64,000 nucleotides of DNA from Niastella caeni (lineage in GTDB: Bacteria; Bacteroidota; Bacteroidia; Chitinophagales; Chitinophagaceae): the NCBI RefSeq assembly GCF_004834005.1, contig NZ_STFF01000001.1, forward strand, positions 805,347 to 869,346, in the 5' to 3' direction. The notes under the pieces were generated by a model, which saw only the letters and a list, made by a program, of their open reading frames with translations, had not been told where the DNA came from and did not search any database. How positions within the stretch are numbered: the first letter of the stretch is position 1; every line of letters begins with the position of its first letter. Of this stretch, positions 43,156 to 51,973 are shown one piece after another. Both the position numbers and the translations under genes were made by a program.

Positions 43156-43851
43156 ATGGAAGAAACGAGCATCCTGATCATTGAAGATGAACAAAAGATA
43201 GCCGATACATTAAAAGTAGGGCTCACTGAGAACGGTTATCATGTTGAAGTGGCCTATGATGGAACAATAGGCGAACGGTTATTTTTTGCACACGATTTTA
43301 ACCTGGTTATCCTTGATATAAACCTGCCGGGCATTAATGGGTATGAACTTGCCAAAATCATCAGGGCCCATAACACGCATATTCCCATCATCATGCTTAC
43401 TTCATTAAGCACCCTCAACGATAAGATAGAAGGGTACGATGCCGGTACCGATGATTACATGGTTAAACCATTTGAGTTCAGGGAATTGCTGGTTAAAATA
43501 CGCGTACTGCTGAAACGCACCATGAACCTCCACATCCCGGTTGGCAATTTATTAAAAGCCGCAGACCTTTGCATGAACCTCGACAGCAAAGAAGTAAAGC
43601 GCGGTAGCGACACCATTAATTTAACTGCCAAAGAATTTCAATTGCTGGAATACCTGTTGAGGAATAAGAATAAGGTAGTATCAAGAGCAGCCATTGCTGT
43701 AAATGTGTGGGATATTGATTTTGATACCAACACCAATATCATCGATGTATATATAAGCTATCTCCGCAATAAAATTGATAAACCTTATGCTCAGAAATTG
43801 ATCCAGACACATGTTGGCATGGGATATATCTTAAAGGAAAACGAACGCTGA
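43156..43851 (+). CDS. OmpR/PhoB-family response regulator
   Basis: 231 residues. Receiver domain 1-120 with acidic pair ED (10-11), phosphoacceptor Asp54 in VILDINLPG, T82 and Lys104 (YMVKPFEF); then an OmpR-type winged helix (about 130-230) with KEFQLLEYLLRNKNKVVSRAAI, WDIDFDTNTNIIDVYISYLRNKI and HVGMGYIL. The stop codon overlaps the start of the histidine kinase gene by one base (TGATG), so the two are translationally coupled. The regulator is probably autoregulated through the direct repeat upstream. No specific signal can be assigned. Confidence 0.96.
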   Translation: MEETSILIIEDEQKIADTLKVGLTENGYHVEVAYDGTIGERLFFAHDFNLVILDINLPGINGYELAKIIRAHNTHIPIIMLTSLSTLNDKIEGYDAGTDDYMVKPFEFRELLVKIRVLLKRTMNLHIPVGNLLKAADLCMNLDSKEVKRGSDTINLTAKEFQLLEYLLRNKNKVVSRAAIAVNVWDIDFDTNTNIIDVYISYLRNKIDKPYAQKLIQTHVGMGYILKENER

Positions 43852-45230
43852 TGCCTGTTAAACTGCGCATAACATTATTATTCTGTATCATTGTTTTTGT
43901 GATTTTAGCCATGGTATGCGCAACCGTTTTTTATTTTTCGTATACCGAGCGTACACAAAACATTCGTACCCGGTTAACCAACCGGGCCATCACCCTGGCG
44001 CGTTTTTTGGGCCAGAAGCAGGTATTTGATCAGGATCTTATTCGAAAAATTGACTCCAATACAACTCTCTCCTTAAAAGATAAAACGTTTCAAGCCTACG
44101 ATTATCTCAACAATAAAATTTATAGCTATAGCGATGCGCCGGCTGATACCCTGAAAGTTGACTCCGTTATCCTGGACGATGCGCGTGTTAAAGGAACTAT
44201 TTTTTTCAGGATCGGCAAGAAAGAAGCGGTAGCTTATCATTATGTGAACCCCAATAACCGCATTGTAGTCATTACCGCAGCTTATGACGAAGATGGGAAA
44301 GATAAACTCAGGCAGTTATCTAATATCTTATGGTTCAGTTTTCTGTCGGGCATCCTGATCACCTTTGCCGGGGGGTACTTTTTTTCTGACCGGTTAATGC
44401 GGCCGATCAGAAAAATAGCCGATGACATCAATGAAATTTCTGCACACAAACTGGCGGGGCGCATCAGCACCGGCGAGGTAAAGGACGAATGGCATTACCT
44501 GTCGGAAACCCTTAACCGGTTATTGAACCGGCTGCAGGACAGTTTCGAAACCCAGCGCCGTTTTGTGTCCAATGCATCCCATGAATTGTCGACACCCTTA
44601 ACAGCTATTTCAAGCCAGTTGGAAGTATCCCTGCAGAAAAGCAGGGAAGCACAACAATACCGCAGTGTTATGGAATCGGTTTACCAGGATGTACGCCATC
44701 TGAGCAAACTTACCCAAACGCTGCTGGAGTTTGCGCAGGCATCGGGAGACCCCGGCGGATTAAATATTTTGCCCGTACGCATTGATGAAATTTTGATGAG
44801 CCTGCCTGCTGAAATGAAAAAAACACACCCCGATTACCTCGTTGTTTTGTCGTTCGACGATATGCCTGCAGAAGAGCAAAAGTTAATTGTATTCGGTAAT
44901 GCCGAATTGTTGTTTACCGCCATTAAAAATATTGTTTCCAATGCCTGCAAGTATTCTGACAACCACAAAGCCATTATTAAGCTGAAAGCAGAAGCAGAAA
45001 AAATAACAATTGCCATTATCGATAGCGGCATGGGCATCCCCGAACCGGAATTAAAATATATTTTTCAACCATTTTACCGGGTCAACAGCACGTCGCAACA
45101 AACCGGTTTTGGGCTTGGCTTATCCTTAGCCAACCGCATCATTAAACTGCACAAAGGGAATATCTCTGTTACCTCTACGCCTGGGCAGGGCACTGAATTT
45201 ATTGTCACGTTGCCAACGGCAAAATTCTAA
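43851..45230 (+). CDS. Transmembrane sensor histidine kinase (HisKA)
   Basis: 459 residues. TM1 at about 7-29, a periplasmic sensor of about 120 residues, TM2 at about 160-182 (FSFLSGILITFAGGYFF), a HAMP-like region, HisKA with the phospho-His in SNASHELSTPLTAI (about residue 244), and HATPase_c with the N box NIVSNACKYSDNH, G1 DSGMGIPEP and G2 GFGLGLSLANRI. It is the partner of the OmpR-family regulator, sharing one overlapping base. The length is normal for a classical two-TM kinase. Downstream lies a 73-residue lipoprotein and a universal stress protein gene. Confidence 0.96.
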   Translation: MPVKLRITLLFCIIVFVILAMVCATVFYFSYTERTQNIRTRLTNRAITLARFLGQKQVFDQDLIRKIDSNTTLSLKDKTFQAYDYLNNKIYSYSDAPADTLKVDSVILDDARVKGTIFFRIGKKEAVAYHYVNPNNRIVVITAAYDEDGKDKLRQLSNILWFSFLSGILITFAGGYFFSDRLMRPIRKIADDINEISAHKLAGRISTGEVKDEWHYLSETLNRLLNRLQDSFETQRRFVSNASHELSTPLTAISSQLEVSLQKSREAQQYRSVMESVYQDVRHLSKLTQTLLEFAQASGDPGGLNILPVRIDEILMSLPAEMKKTHPDYLVVLSFDDMPAEEQKLIVFGNAELLFTAIKNIVSNACKYSDNHKAIIKLKAEAEKITIAIIDSGMGIPEPELKYIFQPFYRVNSTSQQTGFGLGLSLANRIIKLHKGNISVTSTPGQGTEFIVTLPTAKF

Positions 45231-45301
45231 TACGGTTCTAACCCGATGTTAATTACACAATCACAGGCAATAAATAAATTGCATAGGAAAGAATTGGCGC
45301 A

Positions 45302-45523
45302 ATGAAAATAAAACGCTCAGTATACATATTTCTGCTCGCGTTTGTTATAATGCTTGTTGTTGTAAGTGGTTGCCTATTCAAACAAACCGTTGACTATAAA
45401 TGGGAAAACAGGGAACTGATACTACAAAACGATTCATTGAGAGGAGTGGTTATTGAACTTACCCGAAAGCTCGATACTACTAAAACGGCCGCCACCGGAA
45501 TTATCCTTAAGACCGCGAATTAA
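45302..45523 (+). CDS. Small lipoprotein, function unknown
   Basis: 73 residues with a lipoprotein signal peptide, lipobox VVVSGC (Cys24), and a short C-terminal tail of about 48 residues rich in N, R and T that may form one helix (RELILQNDSLRGVVIELTRKLD). It follows the histidine kinase gene by 71 bases and precedes the universal stress gene by 2 bases, so it probably belongs to the same transcript. I recognise no family. Confidence 0.75.
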   Translation: MKIKRSVYIFLLAFVIMLVVVSGCLFKQTVDYKWENRELILQNDSLRGVVIELTRKLDTTKTAATGIILKTAN

Positions 45524-45525
45524 AA

Positions 45526-46359
45526 ATGATCAACGGCCTCATGATTACAACTATTCTTGTTCCTACAGACTATAGCGAGGCGTCCTTTAATGCGTTGGAA
45601 ACAGCCATTATTATTGCTAAAAGAAATAACGCGTCTATACATTTATTGCATATTAATGATACGGCTTTAGCCGGGGAAGATTCATATGCGATAAAGAACG
45701 CCACCCAAATTGCCCATGCCATTGCTGACAATATTAAACAACGGCATGGTGTTGAAACCCGGGTATTATTCACAGATGGGTTTGTTGGGCCTACCATTGT
45801 AAAAGGGGCGCTTGAAATAAAACCCGAATTGATCGTTATGGGCGCTTATGGCGCCTCCGGTCACCGGGACCTTTTTATAGGCTCCAACTCATATTATACA
45901 ATTAAACATGCATCTTGTCCGGTGCTGATTGTACCGGAAGGAAAAAGATGGCAGCGCTTTAACCAGGTACTTTTTCCATTTCGGCCCACCCTCGGCGTTT
46001 TTAAAAAGTATCAATTCATTAATGACCTGGTATTGCAAATAGATCCTGATTGCAACTTCGAATTATTCGGTATTTCCATCGACAGAAAAGAACACGATGT
46101 TAAGCAGGCAACCGAAATTGTAAATGAATTAAAAAACATGTCGAACGGGGCTGTAACCTATACAATAAGCTATAGTTATGGCAGAAATATTTCAGAAGAA
46201 GTGCTGGAGAAAGCAGATAAAACAAAAACAGACCTTATTGTTATTTGTTCTACTGTTGATGTTGCCAACAAACCTTTCTTTATTGGCCCGTTTTCACAAC
46301 GGATCATCAGCCATGCCAGAACGCCGGTTTTGAGCGTGTTCAGAACGGCTGAAAATTAA
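45526..46359 (+). CDS. Universal stress protein (two-domain UspA type)
   Basis: 277 residues, about twice the length of a single Usp domain. Domain 1 (about 7-145) has TTILVPTDYSEASFNALETA and the nucleotide-loop-like GAYGASGHRDLFIGSNSYYTIKHASCPVLIVP (the G-2x-G-9x-G(S/T) pattern of ATP-binding Usps). Domain 2 (about 150-277) is diverged and ends with PFSQRIISHARTPVLSVF. A downstream ATG at codon 6 is an alternative start. It lies immediately after a small lipoprotein and the two-component genes and is probably co-transcribed with them. Confidence 0.93.
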   Translation: MINGLMITTILVPTDYSEASFNALETAIIIAKRNNASIHLLHINDTALAGEDSYAIKNATQIAHAIADNIKQRHGVETRVLFTDGFVGPTIVKGALEIKPELIVMGAYGASGHRDLFIGSNSYYTIKHASCPVLIVPEGKRWQRFNQVLFPFRPTLGVFKKYQFINDLVLQIDPDCNFELFGISIDRKEHDVKQATEIVNELKNMSNGAVTYTISYSYGRNISEEVLEKADKTKTDLIVICSTVDVANKPFFIGPFSQRIISHARTPVLSVFRTAEN

Positions 46360-46365
46360 AGGGCG

Positions 46366-46920
46366 TCATTTAGCATTTCTATCTTGAAAAAATTTGCTGG
46401 CAATAAAGGAAAGCGGCAAACCGATGGCCACTATCAGAATCAATGTGGCAATGATCGCCTTTTCAAGGTTAAAAGTAATTGCCGGGATCTTCGTCAACGG
46501 CAGCACCAGCATATTCATGACAACATAAATAAAAATGCAATATACAACGGCGGTAATAACCCTGTTTTTTGACATGAGCTTTACGTTGGGATGCAACCAA
46601 AAGAATAGTGCGGTGAAACTATAAGCAATGAAATAATGGAAAAGCAGGCCGAGTAATGGCATCAGCCAAACACCTTCAAAAGCAGCCTTGCCAAAAGCCC
46701 CGCTAGCAATAAACCGCAGTACCCTCACAGGCGCGATCCCCCGCGCAAGATATGCATGCGTACAGGCAGCCGTTATATCAAGGGTACCTACCAATAATCC
46801 TACCCAGGCTATGGTTTTAAGAATCGGCTTTGAATAATATTGCTTCTGGGCTCTTGCAGTTTGAATGGTTGTCATGCCGGCAGCATTTGTTTGAGGGCTG
46901 AAATTATTGAATGGCTGCAT
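46366..46920 (-). CDS. Conserved integral membrane protein, function unknown
   Basis: 184 residues with about four membrane helices. Typical stretches: WVGLLVGTLDITAACTHAYLARGIAPVRVLRFIASGAFGKAAFEG (about 38-82), LLGLLFHYFIAYSFTALFFWL (about 87-107), VVYCIFIYVVMNMLVLPLT (about 122-140) and TLILIVAIGLPLSFIA. The 'GIAPVRVLRFIASGAFG' motif marks a widely conserved but unnamed Bacteroidota/Proteobacteria membrane family. The stop is 6 bases past the end of the convergent universal stress gene. The first ATG may be too early: residues 1-36 are polar, and an ATG at codon 15 is an alternative. Confidence 0.8.
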   Translation of the reverse strand: MQPFNNFSPQTNAAGMTTIQTARAQKQYYSKPILKTIAWVGLLVGTLDITAACTHAYLARGIAPVRVLRFIASGAFGKAAFEGVWLMPLLGLLFHYFIAYSFTALFFWLHPNVKLMSKNRVITAVVYCIFIYVVMNMLVLPLTKIPAITFNLEKAIIATLILIVAIGLPLSFIASKFFQDRNAK

Positions 46921-47004
46921 TGAAGTTTAAATTATTCTCCCAAATACTGTTATCTACGCATGAATAGCCTATTGCTCATTGCCTATTGCCTATTGCATAT
47001 TGCC

Positions 47005-47712
47005 TTACCCTTCCAACGCGGCCACCACTCCTTCTTTATAACTTCTACCAATAGGAATTTGTTTTCCGTTTATTTCAACATCGGTAGCGGAAAAGGCATC
47101 GATCTTATTTTTAGCCACCAGGAAGGAACGATGGATGCGCAGGAAGCCGTTCTTAGCCAGCATTTCTTCAATTTGCTGCAATTGATATTTGGTAAGAATA
47201 GATTTATCTTTTGTGGTGATACGGATATATTCTTTCAGGCTCTCAATAAAAAGGATCTCATCGATGTATATTTTCACCCGTTTCTTGCTCACATTAAAAA
47301 ATAACGCTGCTCTTTCTGTAACCGCGGCCGGCCCTATAGGTAATGCCTCTACCGGATCCCGCTCCTTCAATTTACTTACTGCCATTACGAAGCGGTTGAA
47401 CTCAATAGGCTTCAACAGGTAATCCACTACATTCAATTCATATCCTTCCAGCGCATATTCCTGGTAGGCAGAGGTAATAATCACCTGGGGTGGTTTTATG
47501 AGGGCTTTAATAAAATCCAGTCCTTTTAATTTAGGCAGGTGAATATCCAGGAACACCAGGTCTATCTTTTCCTTTTGCAACAGGTCCATGGCATACAAGG
47601 CGTCGGTGCAAATACCCTTTAATTGCAAAAAGGGGACCTGCAGAATATAATCTCTTATCACTTCAGCCGCCAGCGGCTCATCTTCAACAATTATACAATT
47701 ATACCTGTGCAT
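47005..47712 (-). CDS. LytTR-family response regulator
   Basis: 235 residues. Receiver domain 1-115 with ED (10-11), phosphoacceptor Asp56 (LVFLDIHLP) and a lysine in DYLLKPIEF, then a LytTR DNA-binding domain (about 135-230) with KRVKIYIDEILFIESLKEYIRI, NGFLRIHRSFLVAKNKIDAF and IPIGRSYKEGV. It overlaps the 3' end of the LytS-type kinase gene by 14 bases, so they are co-expressed. A word repeat (GCCTATTGCCTATTGC) lies immediately downstream. Confidence 0.95.
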   Translation of the reverse strand: MHRYNCIIVEDEPLAAEVIRDYILQVPFLQLKGICTDALYAMDLLQKEKIDLVFLDIHLPKLKGLDFIKALIKPPQVIITSAYQEYALEGYELNVVDYLLKPIEFNRFVMAVSKLKERDPVEALPIGPAAVTERAALFFNVSKKRVKIYIDEILFIESLKEYIRITTKDKSILTKYQLQQIEEMLAKNGFLRIHRSFLVAKNKIDAFSATDVEINGKQIPIGRSYKEGVVAALEG

Positions 47713-48757
47713 AGCTCGTAAGGTTTATATAAAGTCGTACTGAAAATAAATGTGGTTCGTTCTGCAGTTGCAGATCATATTCCTTATACATAAGTTCGAG
47801 TTGCCTGCGCACATTGCCCAACCCGATATTATCCCGTATTTCCTCCGCGGTATGGTTTTCTTTGGTGTTCTCTATATTAAAGGTAAGCCGCCCTTGCTGT
47901 AGTTGCACATGAATGCGGATAAAAGAATCGAACCGGCTTTCGCTGGCGCCATGTTTGAATGCATTTTCAACAAGCGGCAATAAAAGCAAAGGCGCTATTT
48001 TGCCGGAGCTTTCATCTATCTCCCGCTGAAAGTGAATGGTCAACCGGTCATACCGGATCTTTTCCAGCGCTATATAATCGTCAAGGATCCTGAGTTCATC
48101 TTCAATGGTGATCAGGTTACTTTTTGATTCATATAAAATAAACCGCAGCAGTTTCGACAATCGCATTACCACCTCTGCCGTATGCTCCGATTGCTTACGG
48201 GCAAGCGCATAGATATTATTCAGCGTATTAAATAAAAAATGCGGATTGGTTTGGTGGCGAAGGAATTTCAGCTCAGCCCCGAGCTTTTCTTTAATGAGGT
48301 TCTTTTCCCGCTCCCTGGCAACCAGTTGTATCCGCAGTAATTTCATGGTAATGGCTACTCCCGATACAAACCCGATATCCATAACAGCCAGCAACACACT
48401 CAGCACATGAAATAAGGGCCGTTCCTTAAGTACACCACCATAGATTACCGGATTTATATAATACACGAAAACAATCCGGTGCAGTATAATAATAATTATA
48501 AAGGCGGCCATCACCTGTAAAATGATCCAGGACAGCCTGACATTCCCCTTTATAATTTCTTTGATGACAACATATAAAATAAAATAGGTGAATAACAGCT
48601 TGGGTAATACGGCGGCAATAGCGGCTTTAAACGCCATCCAGAATTGCACATCTTCGGGAATATTTTTCAGGGCGGGACCAACCCAAACAAATTCCAGTAC
48701 GGTGTCTTGCAGTAAATACACCAGCCAGAAGGCACTATGCAATAGCACTCTTTTCAT
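47699..48757 (-). CDS. LytS-type sensor histidine kinase (His_kinase PF06580 group)
   Basis: 352 residues. Four membrane helices in the first 145 residues (around residues 4-20, 40-65, 75-97 and 115-140), then the conserved RHQTNPHFLFNTLNNIYALAR with the phospho-histidine, followed by DELRILDDYIALEKIRY and a short ATP-binding lobe LLLPLVENAFKHGAS. This is the Bacteroidota LytS-like two-component sensor without a recognisable input domain. It is paired with the LytTR regulator, overlapping it by 14 bases. Confidence 0.95.
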   Translation of the reverse strand: MKRVLLHSAFWLVYLLQDTVLEFVWVGPALKNIPEDVQFWMAFKAAIAAVLPKLLFTYFILYVVIKEIIKGNVRLSWIILQVMAAFIIIIILHRIVFVYYINPVIYGGVLKERPLFHVLSVLLAVMDIGFVSGVAITMKLLRIQLVAREREKNLIKEKLGAELKFLRHQTNPHFLFNTLNNIYALARKQSEHTAEVVMRLSKLLRFILYESKSNLITIEDELRILDDYIALEKIRYDRLTIHFQREIDESSGKIAPLLLLPLVENAFKHGASESRFDSFIRIHVQLQQGRLTFNIENTKENHTAEEIRDNIGLGNVRRQLELMYKEYDLQLQNEPHLFSVRLYINLTSYAQV

Positions 48758-48840
48758 AGTACCATAAAAATCGGAAAAACCGGTTGATTTTAATAAAAAC
48801 CCTACGAATGGCAGGTTGCGACCTATGAATGACGGGAATT

Positions 48841-48940
48841 AGTTCAGAGTTCTTAAGTTTTTGAGTTATTTAGTTAACTCATGAACTTACGAACTGAATA
48901 ACTTACGAACTGAATAACTCACAAACTTGTTAACATCCCT
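48841..48940. repeat. Inverted word-repeat element behind the LytS/LytTR pair
   Basis: Words such as GAGTTCTTAAGTTTTTGAGTTATTTAGTT on the left and AACTCATGAACTTACGAACTGAATAACTTACGAACTGAATAACTCAC on the right are inverted, approximate copies (GAACTTACGAACTGAATAA occurs in tandem). It lies upstream of the leftward LytS-type gene, in the 404-base gap to the oxidoreductase gene, and overlaps the 3' end of the small gene at 48930-49046. Confidence 0.65.
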
Positions 48941-49046
48941 GTAGTAACCAATAAACAATTACAAATATTAAAATAGTCCCCAGGCAGCCACCGCCCCATC
49001 TCCAGGCGGCATATCCTGCTATCAATGATCTTAGCCAATCACGCAT
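48930..49046 (-). CDS. Small 38-residue membrane protein
   Basis: Too short for the usual gene length cut-offs but well formed: from the ATG at 49046 to a TAA ending at 48930, 38 residues, MRDWLRSLIAGYAAWRWG then GGCLGTILIFVIVYWLLQGC. It has a basic-polar N-terminus, one membrane helix (about 20-36) and a glycine-rich GGGC turn. This resembles a conserved group of very small Bacteroidota membrane proteins. The stop region runs into the word-repeat element at 48841-48940. No function is known. Confidence 0.6.
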   Translation of the reverse strand: MRDWLRSLIAGYAAWRWGGGCLGTILIFVIVYWLLQGC

Positions 49047-49161
49047 AAATAAAGATTATAACAACAGATATTTAAAAATCATGCCATGGGTGTGCCAATA
49101 TTCTTGCATAATCAGCCATCATCATTGAATTAGCTAAACAACTATTGCCATACATTAGGAT

Positions 49162-50274
49162 ATGAAAAAATCAAATATCAGCCGCCGTTCCTTTATTGAA
49201 CAACTATCATTGGGTACAGCTTCTATATTTATGGCTGGTCCGCTTGGGTTATATGGAAATGAACCCCGGCCCGATCGTATCCTTGGTGTTGCGCTCGTTG
49301 GACTTGGCCGATATAGCACCCGGCAATTGGGCCCGGCGTTGAAAGAAACAAAATGGTGCAAGCTAACCGGGGTAGTTACCGGTTCAAAAGAAAAAGGCGA
49401 ACAATGGGCTAAGGATTATGGATTTCCTGCGCAGCATATTTATAGTTATGATACCATGGCCCGGATGGCCGATAACAAAGACATCGATATTGTATATGTG
49501 GTTACGCCAAATGGGTTGCATGCCGAACATGCCATAGCAGCAGCCAAAGCCGGCAAACATGTTATTTGCGAAAAGCCAATGGCCAATACGGTAGAAGAAT
49601 GTGATCAGATCATTGCGGCCTGCAAAGCGGCCAAAGTAAAATTATCAATGGGGTACAGGTTGCATTTCGATCCCTATCATAAAGAACTCATGCGCCTGGC
49701 AAAAGAAAAAGATTTTGGCGCTTTTACCAGCATGACCGGCGACCGTGGTTTTGTTATGCAAAACAAAGTATGGCGGGCCGATAAAAAACTGGCGGGCGGC
49801 GGGCCGTTGATGGACCTGGGTATTTATGTAATTCACGGCGCTTGCATGGCGGCCAATTGCGTGGCGCCTGTTGTAGTTACCGCTCAATTTCTCCCTAAAA
49901 CAAAACCCGACATGTTCACCGACGTAGAAGAAGGCATTAGCTGGACGATGGAATTTGCGAATGGCGGCGCCTGCACAGCAAAAACAAGTTACCAGCACAG
50001 CGCCGATAAATTCCGCGCAGAAGGGCCCAAAGGTTGGATCGATTTTAAAGAACATGCTTTTACTTACCGGGGAATGGTGGTAGAAACCAGTCGCGGACCG
50101 ATAAACTATAAACCGCCCAACCAGCAGGCATTGCAAATGGATGATTTTGCCAATTGTATTCTAACTAACCGGCAATCAGTAGTATCGGGCGAACTGGGCC
50201 GTCGCGACCTGGTGATCATTGAAGCGATTTACAAAGCTGCCGCCACCGGAAAACGGGTTGAGGTGAAAGCATAA
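49162..50274 (+). CDS. Tat-exported Gfo/Idh/MocA-family oxidoreductase
   Basis: 370 residues. A twin-arginine signal NISRRSFIEQLSLGTASIF (about 4-30) is followed by a Rossmann NAD(P)-binding domain (about 42-160), with the GVALVGLGRYSTRQLG nucleotide loop and the catalytic EKP motif in CEKPMANTVEECDQII, and a C-terminal GFO-type sheet domain (about 165-365, DRGFVMQNKVWRADKKLAGGGPLMDLGIYVIHGACMAAN). This is the plan of the exported glucose-fructose oxidoreductase group, which carries tightly bound NADP. Substrate unknown. The next gene, a MocR-type regulator, starts 107 bases downstream on the same strand. Confidence 0.92.
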   Translation: MKKSNISRRSFIEQLSLGTASIFMAGPLGLYGNEPRPDRILGVALVGLGRYSTRQLGPALKETKWCKLTGVVTGSKEKGEQWAKDYGFPAQHIYSYDTMARMADNKDIDIVYVVTPNGLHAEHAIAAAKAGKHVICEKPMANTVEECDQIIAACKAAKVKLSMGYRLHFDPYHKELMRLAKEKDFGAFTSMTGDRGFVMQNKVWRADKKLAGGGPLMDLGIYVIHGACMAANCVAPVVVTAQFLPKTKPDMFTDVEEGISWTMEFANGGACTAKTSYQHSADKFRAEGPKGWIDFKEHAFTYRGMVVETSRGPINYKPPNQQALQMDDFANCILTNRQSVVSGELGRRDLVIIEAIYKAAATGKRVEVKA

Positions 50275-50337
50275 GAAAAGAGTGTTCTTTATAAGATCCT
50301 GGAAAATAAACAGCAGGCTACCTACTCTTCCCAAAAT

Positions 50338-50377
50338 GGACTATCTTAGTATTGAATTTAAACCAACCAGGTAGTCC
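50338..50377. promoter_or_regulatory. Operator-like half-site pair at the MocR-type gene start
   Basis: GGACTATC (50338-50345) and GGTAGTCC (50370-50377) are an inverted pair with start-to-start spacing of 32 bases, and the second half-site ends 3 bases before the ATG at 50381. The same pair with the same 32-base spacing occurs at 51974-52013 (GGACTACC and AATAGTCC). MocR-type regulators bind paired half-sites of this kind and often autoregulate. Confidence 0.55.
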
Positions 50378-50380
50378 ACT

Positions 50381-51850
50381 ATGCTTCCATGGAAGACGAT
50401 CATACAGATGCAAAAAGATTGTGATACGCCCGTCTATTTGCAAATAGCCAATTCCGTTATACACGAAATGCGCAAAGGCCGGGTTGGGCCCGGGTTAAAA
50501 CTGCCCGGCACCCGCCAGATGGCCGAAATACTGGAAGTACATCGCAAAACGATCGTCAGAGCGTATGAAGAACTGGACGCACAGGGCTGGATAGAAATGC
50601 ACCCTTCCAAAGGCACTTTTACCAGTAAGGAATTACCTGAGATCAATGGGCGGCATTTTACAAAAAATCACAATCAAAACGCTTTTCCAAAAACAACAGG
50701 TTACCATGTTAAGGTAAATACCGGCATTCGTACGCCCGTATTGCCTTTGCGGCATATTATGGGTTTTCACGATGGGCCCGATATGCGATTGATCCCCTCC
50801 GATGAATTGGGCAGGGCTTACAAAAGTGTTTTGTCGAGAAATACCTACCTGAAATTTATGTCGTACGTTGAAACGCCGGGCGTACAAAAGTTCAGGGCTA
50901 CGTTATCAGAATACCTCAATGCCAGCAGGGGCCTGCAAACTACTTTTGAAAATATTATTGTTACACGAGGTAGTCAGATGGCGTTGTACTTATTGTCGAT
51001 TGTTTTATTTGCAAAAGGCGATACCATTATAGTAGGAGATACAAATTATTATTATGCCGATCATGTTTTTCTGCTGGCGGGCATGAAACTGGCGCGGATT
51101 AAAGTAGATGAATACGGCATTGATGTAGATGCCATTGAAAAGCTTTGCCGCAAAAAGAAGATCAAAGCGTTGTATATAACATCGCATCACCATTACCCTA
51201 CCACCGTAACTCTTTCGGCGGCACGCCGCATCAAACTACTATCACTGGCCGAAAAATATGGTTTTATCATTATTGAAGATGACTACGATTACGACTTTCA
51301 TTATTTAAGTAGTCCCATGTTACCCCTGGTGAGTGCCGATACCAAAGGCATGGTTGTATATATTGGTACGCTCAGCAAAACCATTGCGCCGGCCATACGT
51401 ACGGGGTATATTATTGCGCCGGAAAATCTTATCCTGGAATTGATGCGGGTCCGGCAACTGATCGACACACAAGGCGACCCTATTATGGAATTAGCGTTGA
51501 TTGAAATGTTTGAAGAAGGTCATATTAAAAGACACATGAAAAAAGCGTTGCTGGCTTATCATAAACGCAGGGATTTTTTATGTGGTTTATTGAATGAAAA
51601 ACTGGGCGACATTATCGATTTTAAAACACCGGATGGCGGCCTGGCCATTTGGGCGAAATTTCATAAATCCATTCCGTTACCCCCACTCACAGAAAAATTA
51701 AAAGCGAAAGGCCTCATTCTCTCGAATGGTTTGATCCATAACACTTCATCTGTTTCAATGAATGCCACCCGTATGGGATTCGGGTGGATGAATGAAGAAG
51801 AAGCAGCACAGGCCGTTGATTTACTGGCCCAAACCATCCGCTCAAAATAA
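50381..51850 (+). CDS. MocR-type GntR regulator with aminotransferase domain
   Basis: 489 residues. An N-terminal GntR winged-helix domain (about 14-80: PVYLQIANSVIHEMRKGRVGPGLKLPGTRQMAEILEVHRKTIVRAYEELDAQGWIEM) is joined to a fold-type I PLP aminotransferase-like domain (about 115-485) with the GSQMALYLLS and TNYYYADHVF regions, PLP lysine in GTLSKTIAPAIRTGYI (about residue 327 by position) and IIEDDYDYDFHY. MocR regulators, such as GabR and PdxR, sense a PLP-linked amine or vitamin B6 compound. It has the expected length (about 480) and an operator-like pair at its own start. The target is likely itself and the secreted PepSY-like gene downstream. Confidence 0.95.
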   Translation: MLPWKTIIQMQKDCDTPVYLQIANSVIHEMRKGRVGPGLKLPGTRQMAEILEVHRKTIVRAYEELDAQGWIEMHPSKGTFTSKELPEINGRHFTKNHNQNAFPKTTGYHVKVNTGIRTPVLPLRHIMGFHDGPDMRLIPSDELGRAYKSVLSRNTYLKFMSYVETPGVQKFRATLSEYLNASRGLQTTFENIIVTRGSQMALYLLSIVLFAKGDTIIVGDTNYYYADHVFLLAGMKLARIKVDEYGIDVDAIEKLCRKKKIKALYITSHHHYPTTVTLSAARRIKLLSLAEKYGFIIIEDDYDYDFHYLSSPMLPLVSADTKGMVVYIGTLSKTIAPAIRTGYIIAPENLILELMRVRQLIDTQGDPIMELALIEMFEEGHIKRHMKKALLAYHKRRDFLCGLLNEKLGDIIDFKTPDGGLAIWAKFHKSIPLPPLTEKLKAKGLILSNGLIHNTSSVSMNATRMGFGWMNEEEAAQAVDLLAQTIRSK

Positions 51851-51973
51851 AAAGAGCCGTTTCTCGTTAATAGTGCCGATTTATACAATTTCATGTTGAT
51901 TGATCTTATCAACTTTGTCCTGACGTGATGGTTGGGATAACATACAGTTCATTTACTGTTGCTCCATTAAACC

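Larger units (their letters stand above)
48758..49161. other. 404-base gap holding a repeat and a small gene
   Basis: Contains the word-repeat element (48841-48940) and the 38-residue gene (48930-49046). The remaining sequence, 49047-49161, is the short promoter region of the rightward oxidoreductase gene, in which I see no clear operator. Confidence 0.5.
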
